DNA of 64,000 nucleotides from Liolophura sinensis (taxonomy: Eukaryota > Mollusca > Polyplacophora > Chitonida > Chitonidae), in assembly GCF_032854445.1 (NCBI RefSeq), contig NC_088304.1:20597704-20661703 (forward strand), written 5' to 3'. The notes under the pieces are model-generated. The model saw only the letters and a program-made list of their open reading frames with translations. It was not told where the DNA came from and did not search any database. Below, in pieces: positions 58,522-64,000 of this stretch. Position numbers and translations under genes: made by a program. The stretch's first letter is position 1, and each line of letters starts with the position of its first letter.

Positions 58522-61500
58522 ATGCTGTGTATAATATTATGTTTTTATTTTGTGTTACTTTGTTTTGTAAGGGAACAATCAGTTGGATCATTTCAGTTAA
58601 TTTCGTCAAGAAATAATGGTATTTTGGGTCAACAGTTACAGTTACAATTAATAATCTTGAAAACAATCATTATGTGTTTGTCTGAAAAACCGGATATTTA
58701 TGTGAAGGTTTTAGTGCATGTGCTTTTACTCTCTATCACTTTGTTTATTACCGGTACATCATGGATAACTTCAGCCAGTACAGAGTGGCAATTGGGGTAT
58801 GGCATAATTATATGTGTTATAAAGTTAGTCTTCATCTTCGAAAATTATTTACATCATTTGAAGACTTGCAAATTATATTCTTGGTAATTGAATCCCTTAC
58901 TGGTGTATTTATTTTTTCTGTTCTGAGTACATTATGCAATCTGCATAACTCATTAGTTATACGCATGGCAATCTTAATGAGGTGTGATGATGTACATAGA
59001 AACCCAGGACCCCCAAACCAGCATAATTTATCTTGTTGTCGTTTTAATGCCAGGAGTTTATTGGCTCAAGGTGATGATCAGCTGTCGTCTTATTTTAAGT
59101 CAGATGAAATGTCCACTGTATTATCAAAGGAATGTAATTACGATGTTATATGTGTGAGCGAAACCTGGCTTAGTGGTGATATTCCTGATGATACTGTTAA
59201 TCTAGATGGGTATTGTATAGAAAGAAAGGACAGAGACAGACAAGGAGGAGGGGTGGCAATTTATTGCCAGGAATCTCTTAATGTTACTAGACGTAAGGAT
59301 TTAGAGAATGGCAATGAGATGATATGGAAAATGGTGGAACAGAATGACAAAAGTGTGTTGATTGCATCATGTTACCGCCCACCTAACCAACCGGCTCATT
59401 TACGTGAGCTTTTTTTTAAGTAAAGTGGAGAAAAATTTAACTTCGGTCTTGACAGAAAATCCCGATGCCATGTTAATAATGGGTGATTTTAATGATAGAT
59501 GTCTACACTGGGAAAAAAATACCACGATATGAGGGAATTAAAAATCAGCCTTTATGATATGGTAGCTGGGAAAAATCTTTTTCAACTAATTAATAAACCC
59601 ACTCGATATACTGATGCTGCTGCTTATGTATTGGACTTAATTATAACGGATTGTATTGGTTATGTAATTGACTACGGAGTTGCCTCATCAAAGGCTAATT
59701 TCGACCATAGTACTATTTATTGTACTATAAACATCTTATGTAATGATAAACCAAATGCTTTTGTAAGACATGTGTGAGACTTCAAATGTGCCGATTTGCA
59801 TGGTCTGCGCAATCTTATCTCTGTTACACCATTTGATGCCGTTGGTAATATTTTCTCTCATGTTAATGACAAATTATTTGTCTGGAACAGTTTGTTTTTG
59901 TCATGTTGCAAAGAATTTATTCCCAATAAGAAAGTCATTATTAGACCACGTGACAAGCCTTGGATGTCCAACGATGTTCGGTACAAGATACGAGTGAGGA
60001 ATCGTTGTTTCAAAAAATGCAAACGGACTAAGTCCGATGGGGATAGGTTTCGATATTATATATCTAGAAGGGAGGGCAGTAATGCGTTACTCTACATATT
60101 TAAAAGGTAAACTCTCCAACCCCCAGCTGGATACAAAAACATATTGGTCCATAATGAACTTTCTTCTAGGATCGAAAGCAAAACCGCCTATTCCTCCTCT
60201 TACTGTCAATGGCAAAAACGTGTCAAATGACCTTGAAAATGCGAATGAATTCTGTAAAGTTTTCGCATCTCAGTCGGCCCCTCACGACACAGTACCCGTG
60301 TTACCATCTTTTACGTATGTTACAGAATAAGGTCTCAGTTGTATACAGACCTGTGAAAATGAGATTAAATATTTCCTTGAGACTCTTAATACACGGAAAG
60401 CCTCAGGTACTGATGGTATAAACAGCTTCATGCTTAAAAATTCTGCTGATTGTATTGCAGCTTCCGTAACAAATTTTTTTTAATTATTCCTTACGGACAG
60501 CTGTCTATCCAGCAGCATGGAAGCTCTCTCAAGTCTGTTCTGTATTTAAAAAAAGGAGATAGACATGACGTTTCTAATTATCGACCAGTGTCCCTTCAGC
60601 CCTCTCTTTCTAAGGTCTTGGAGAAGGTGGTGTATAAACATCTCTATGCGTATTGTATGTCAAATAACCTTCTCATACCACAGAACTCTGGATTTAAACG
60701 TGGGGATTTGACTGTATTCCAGCTTACAAAAATTGTTCATGACATATACAAAAGTCTTGACAGTAGAAATGACACCTGTTTGCTACTTTTAGATATCAGT
60801 AAGGCATTTGATAAAGTCTGGCATGATGGTCTCCTGTTTAAGTCAGAGCAGTTGGGTATTGAAGATCCTCTACTTGCATGGTTAAACGATTATTTGTGTG
60901 ACAGAAAAATTAAGGTTTGCCTTAACGGGGTCCGAAACTTATCCAATATATGCTGGTGTCCCACAAGGCTCTGTATTGGGTCCACTTCTCTTTTTAATTT
61001 TTGTCAAGAATATTAGTATAAATATTGAATGCAATATTAACATATTTGCAGATGACACATCCTTGTCTGAAGAAATCTTAGACTTAGCAACATCTGAGGC
61101 TAAACTTAATCTTGATCTTGAACGTCTGTCCAACTGGGCTAGTCAATGACTTGTGTCATTTAATGCTACCAAAACTGTTTATCTCTTAATATCATTGAAA
61201 AACAATCCCTCACATCCGAGATTGTATTTAGATGACGTAGATGTAAAGAGCGTTCCGTCCCATAAACATATCGGAATTATTCTGCAACACAGTGGTAAAT
61301 GGAATGAGCATGAAAGAGCTATAGTTAAGACAAGTAATATGAAACTGAGTATGATTAGTCGAGCCAGGCGAACACTAACTAGAAAGTGTATGATCACACT
61401 GTACTTCACCTTGATAAGGTCTTTTATTGAATATGGAGATTTTCTATTTGACAACTGCAGCGTTTCAATATCCAACTCATTGGAAAATGTCCAACGCCGA

Positions 61501-62267
61501 GCAGCATTGTTATGTACAGGAGGCTTACATCGAACTCCATATAAATCCTTTTTAAATGAACTAAAATGGGAACCCTTATACAGTCGGCGTAGATCCAAGC
61601 GCATTCTGTTTATTCATAAAATCGTCAATGGGCTCTCCTCCATACCTAAAGATCTTACTAACTCAAAAGTATAACAGCGAAGCAAATGCCTACAATCTTA
61701 GAAATAGACAATCACTTTCGATTATTTAAATGCCGAACTCAGATTTTCTCTTCTTCCTTCTTTCCCAAGACCACTAAAGAATGGAATTCATTGCCTGTTC
61801 ATATTCAAAACTCTTCACTGGAAACAGTTAAGAACTTTTTGTACTCTCAAGACGGTAATAACCGTGACCGAACATCTGTGTACAATTCATTTGACACCTT
61901 TCCCTCTGTTGTGCTCTGTAGAATGAGAATGGGACTGAGCGCTCTTCGCAGTGACCTCTTTAAATATAACATTATCGACGATCAGTCATGTAGTAAATGT
62001 AAACATAAATGTGAAAATGTATCTCATTATTTCCTTGAATGCTCCGCCTATGGCACTCATAGAAAGCACTTGCTAAAAAGCATCTTTAGAATTATATCTC
62101 CTGGAGTTCACCCTTCTGTATTTTTGACTAGTTGTTCTAAACACATTTGTACTTTACTCTTATTTGGTTCACCTGAACTAAGCGTGAATAATAATAAGTT
62201 GATCTTAAAATTTTTATATAATTTTATAAGCATATCCAATAGATTCACCATCCAAGCCCAGCAGTAA
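58522..62267 (+). pseudogene. LINE ORF2: AP endonuclease and reverse transcriptase, broken
   Basis: Pieces in order: a hydrophobic leader in two frames (58522-58887 and 58761 on, with FLVIESLTGVFIFSVLSTLC); the 2A-like DVHRNPGP (58989-59012); endonuclease motifs FNARSLL, VSETWLS (catalytic Glu), GGGVAIYC, SCYRPPNQP, GDFND, NKPTRYTD and NFDHSTI (catalytic Asp-His); the connector; reverse transcriptase YRPVSLQPSLSKVLEKVV, LLLDISKAFDKVWHDGL (first Asp), GVPQGSVLGPLLFL and FADDTSL (Asp pair, about 61047-61066); thumb HKHIGIIL; and C-x2-C-x3-C-x4-H-x4-C near 61990-62040. Breaks include a shift at the T8 run near 59410-59417, another at the A7 run near 59514, shifts near 60100, 60340, 60480 and 60930, a TGA at 61147 where the family usually has Trp, and a shift near 61675. 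It ends at the TAA at 62265. Not functional. Confidence 0.93.
58989..59012 (+). other. 2A-like motif DVHRNPGP in LINE ORF2
   Basis: Eight codons reading D-V-H-R-N-P-G-P, directly after a hydrophobic stretch and before the endonuclease. 2A peptides (D-V/I-E-x-N-P-G-P) make the ribosome skip the final Gly-Pro bond. They are known at the N-terminus of several non-LTR retrotransposons. Here the usual Glu is His, so activity is uncertain. Confidence 0.7.
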
Positions 62268-62370
62268 TATGATTTGATTTTGATCTTTCTTTGTTCCCAT
62301 CACCTTATTCTGTGCAAGTCATTTGTTCTCTTTGTTTTCTATGTTGGTGTATATACATTGATGTTATGTT

Positions 62371-62384
62371 GAGGAGATCTCCTC
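62371..62384. other. Perfect 14-bp palindrome in LINE 3' region
   Basis: gaggagatctcctc, about 60 bases before the 3' end of the LINE. As RNA it could form a short hairpin; 3' stem-loops are recognised by the reverse transcriptase in some CR1/L2-type LINEs. Confidence 0.5.
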
Positions 62385-62445
62385 GTGGCTATAGAGCTGT
62401 GGGAAATCCTCAATAAACAAATAAAGAATTACAATTACAACAACC

Positions 62446-63765
62446 ACAGAGGGAGCCGCCCACAGGATCAGCCATTCACAGGACATGCCTCCCAAAGGAC
62501 CATTCGTTTACATCTTCTCAATACATCTCTTAATCCCTTATTTTCTTGTTCGTGAGTAATATTGCGAAAACTGAGCGCCCATGCGGCCTGTAAGCAGTTG
62601 TCAGATTGAAGGTGCATTAATACTAATGGAGAGCACTAGAAAGCAGAAAATGAGATGTAAAAATCTGACGTTGAAACTTATTCCTTACTATAATCACTTA
62701 CATGTATACTTTTTACTCGATATAAGGTCTTCACTCTGAAAATTGGAAAATGTTAATAGGGAACTCCATCACCGAGTAGTTAGCATGCTTACGACCACAG
62801 TACCATTGTACAATTAAGGAACTACTGACCACAGCGTTAAACAATAATCAAAAATAGATTTATTTTAATTTTGTGTAACTGATTTGTGTCTCTTTTGGAA
62901 TATTACTATGTTTATGTTTTCATAATATGGGTTTGCTGGACTGCTGGTTGATATTTTCACAGTTGAACAGAGGAGAGTCATGCCTGGTGTTATTTTGACA
63001 AGCTGCTGCTCAAATGACAGAAGGTGAAGGGGGTTAGTCAATTGGCTTCATCCAAGGCTCTCAGAAACCGGCAAAAACCCACAGAAACTGACAAAGTCGA
63101 AATACATAGGTTGTATTACATCTGGAGAAAGTGGCAGGTTGCTCAAAGTACTTACATATACCACACATTGGTTTACTCTTCCTTGTTATTACATGTACTA
63201 CCTACATGCATGTGTATTTACCAGTCACAGGATCAACCTTTGACATCGTATTTGCAAATGCCTTCCCTAAGTTATGTAATGATCATTTTATACACCTCTT
63301 ACTAGTGTGATATCACTTTAACTTGCACTGTTTTCTCTTAGCTACAGTTTCCTCTTCCTTATATCACACTTGGCGTTGAATGTAATTTCTCTCGGTTAAG
63401 AGACAAATTAGGGCGACGTGTTAATTTCATCCGTTAGAGGTCGAAGGGAGCACTTTTTGGCCTGACAAAGCCTGTCTAGTCGCTCATCATGGCAATTTAT
63501 GGCACAATGAATGTAAATTATGATTTATGCAGCTGTATAGTACTGCTTTTGTTATCCTGATGGTTTCCTGTCCTCTTTTGCTGTAGGTTGAGTAAGTAAT
63601 GGCTTACCTGAGTATACAATATTACAATATATTTGTTTTTTGTACGCAAAATATATCTGAACAATTCACGTCTGTTTCCAGAGAATTTTGCGAGATAAAT
63701 TATTATTCGACATGGTAGATGGCTAATCTGAATTTGTAACGCCGGGTACATTCAGGATCATGATC
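62446..63765. other. No gene called; SINE family 2 scrap
   Basis: 62757-62862 resembles a decayed family 2 SINE (ccgagtagttagcatgctta at the head, cagcgttaaacaataatc at the tail). The frame at 63024-63305 and the minus frame at 63751-63518 are unassigned. Confidence 0.4.
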
Positions 63766-63775
63766 AAGATGATCT

Positions 63776-63925
63776 CCGTAAGTGGGAAGGTCTGTCAGCA
63801 ACTTGCAGATGGTCGTGGGCTTCCCCCGAGCTTTATCCAGTTTCCTCCCACCATAATGCAGGCCGCCGACGTATAAGTGAAATACTCTTGAGAACGGCGT
63901 AAAACACCTGTCAAATAAATAAATC
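63776..63925 (+). repeat. Family 1 SINE, 5'-truncated, with target-site duplication
   Basis: Starts at ccgtaagtgggaaggtctgt, continues atggtcgtgggcttcccc, gtttcctcccaccataatgc and ccgacgtataagtgaaat, and ends caaataaataaatc. The flanks aagatgatct (63766-63775) and aaaatgatct (63926-63935) form a 10-bp duplication with one mismatch. Like the copy at 45680, it was truncated on arrival. Confidence 0.9.
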
Positions 63926-64000
63926 AAAATGATCTGAAGGAAAACAGTTCTCTCAACCAGATTAACCAGATTATAAAGCGGATGTTGTGCTTGTACTCCA

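Larger units (their letters stand above)
56656..62445 (+). mobile_element. CR1/L2-like LINE, near full length, degenerate
   Basis: Non-LTR retrotransposon copying itself through an RNA intermediate by nicking DNA and reverse-transcribing at the nick. Order: short 5' leader (56656-56901), ORF1 (56902-57836), an unusually long 685-bp gap, a hydrophobic ORF2 start with a 2A-like motif, AP endonuclease, reverse transcriptase, C-terminal Cys/His knuckle and a 178-bp 3' region. The latter has a 14-bp palindrome (62371-62384) and ends cctcaataaacaaataaag, aattacaattac. The lack of RNase H and the endonuclease and knuckle style point to the CR1/L2 group. No target-site duplication was identified. The 5' limit against the minisatellite is approximate. 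Confidence 0.93.

Noticed and set aside
1-64000. CRISPR array, bacterial operon or phage system
   Set aside because: No spaced identical repeats with unique spacers, no ribosome-binding sites and no operon structure. The tandem arrays present are direct minisatellites, and all elements are of animal type.

Overview
The window looks like nuclear DNA of a marine invertebrate, most likely a mollusc; other lophotrochozoans are not excluded. It is AT-rich, has no operons and shows no long intact host gene. It carries at least fifteen copies of one tRNA-headed SINE whose 3' part reads like the tail of SINEs common in mollusc genomes. Almost everything I can name is a mobile element or repeat in some stage of decay.

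Left end, 1-11.5 kb: a degenerate tandem array of large units. A block I call Y recurs at 1, 2906, 5152 and 11052, with blocks Z, V and X between copies. The full order is Y-(SINE)-Z-W-V-X; the first unit lacks V and the second lacks Z and W. Several short peptides stay readable between copies, so the unit may come from a tandemly duplicated gene, now dead.

Middle, 11.5-55.6 kb: SINE copies (several with target-site duplications), two broken Tc1-like transposases (22.25-23.12 kb plus; 34.34-35.33 kb minus) and a scrap of a third (18.4 kb), a Crypton-type tyrosine recombinase relic (26.7-27.3 kb minus), the first part of a RecQ-like helicase relic (13.8-14.1 kb plus), a possible solo LTR (51.2-52.0 kb minus), several dispersed repeat pairs and a 78-bp minisatellite (48.7-49.6 kb). 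One inverted repeat pair (12.2-12.7 and 24.85-25.35 kb) keeps a 163-codon hydrophobic reading frame in its second copy. No function could be given to it.

Right end, 55.6-64 kb: a degenerate SINE, an 850-bp array of a 30-bp unit almost free of G on the plus strand, then a nearly full-length CR1/L2-like LINE (about 56.66-62.44 kb, plus). The LINE has ORF1 (coiled coil plus RNA-binding module) and ORF2 (2A-like motif, AP endonuclease, reverse transcriptase, C-terminal Cys/His knuckle), all broken by frameshifts and stops. The SINE tails do not match this LINE's 3' end, so another LINE probably moved the SINEs.

Method limits: all homologies were recognised by eye and by reading frames. No alignment or database search was run, so repeat boundaries are accurate to roughly 10-50 bp.
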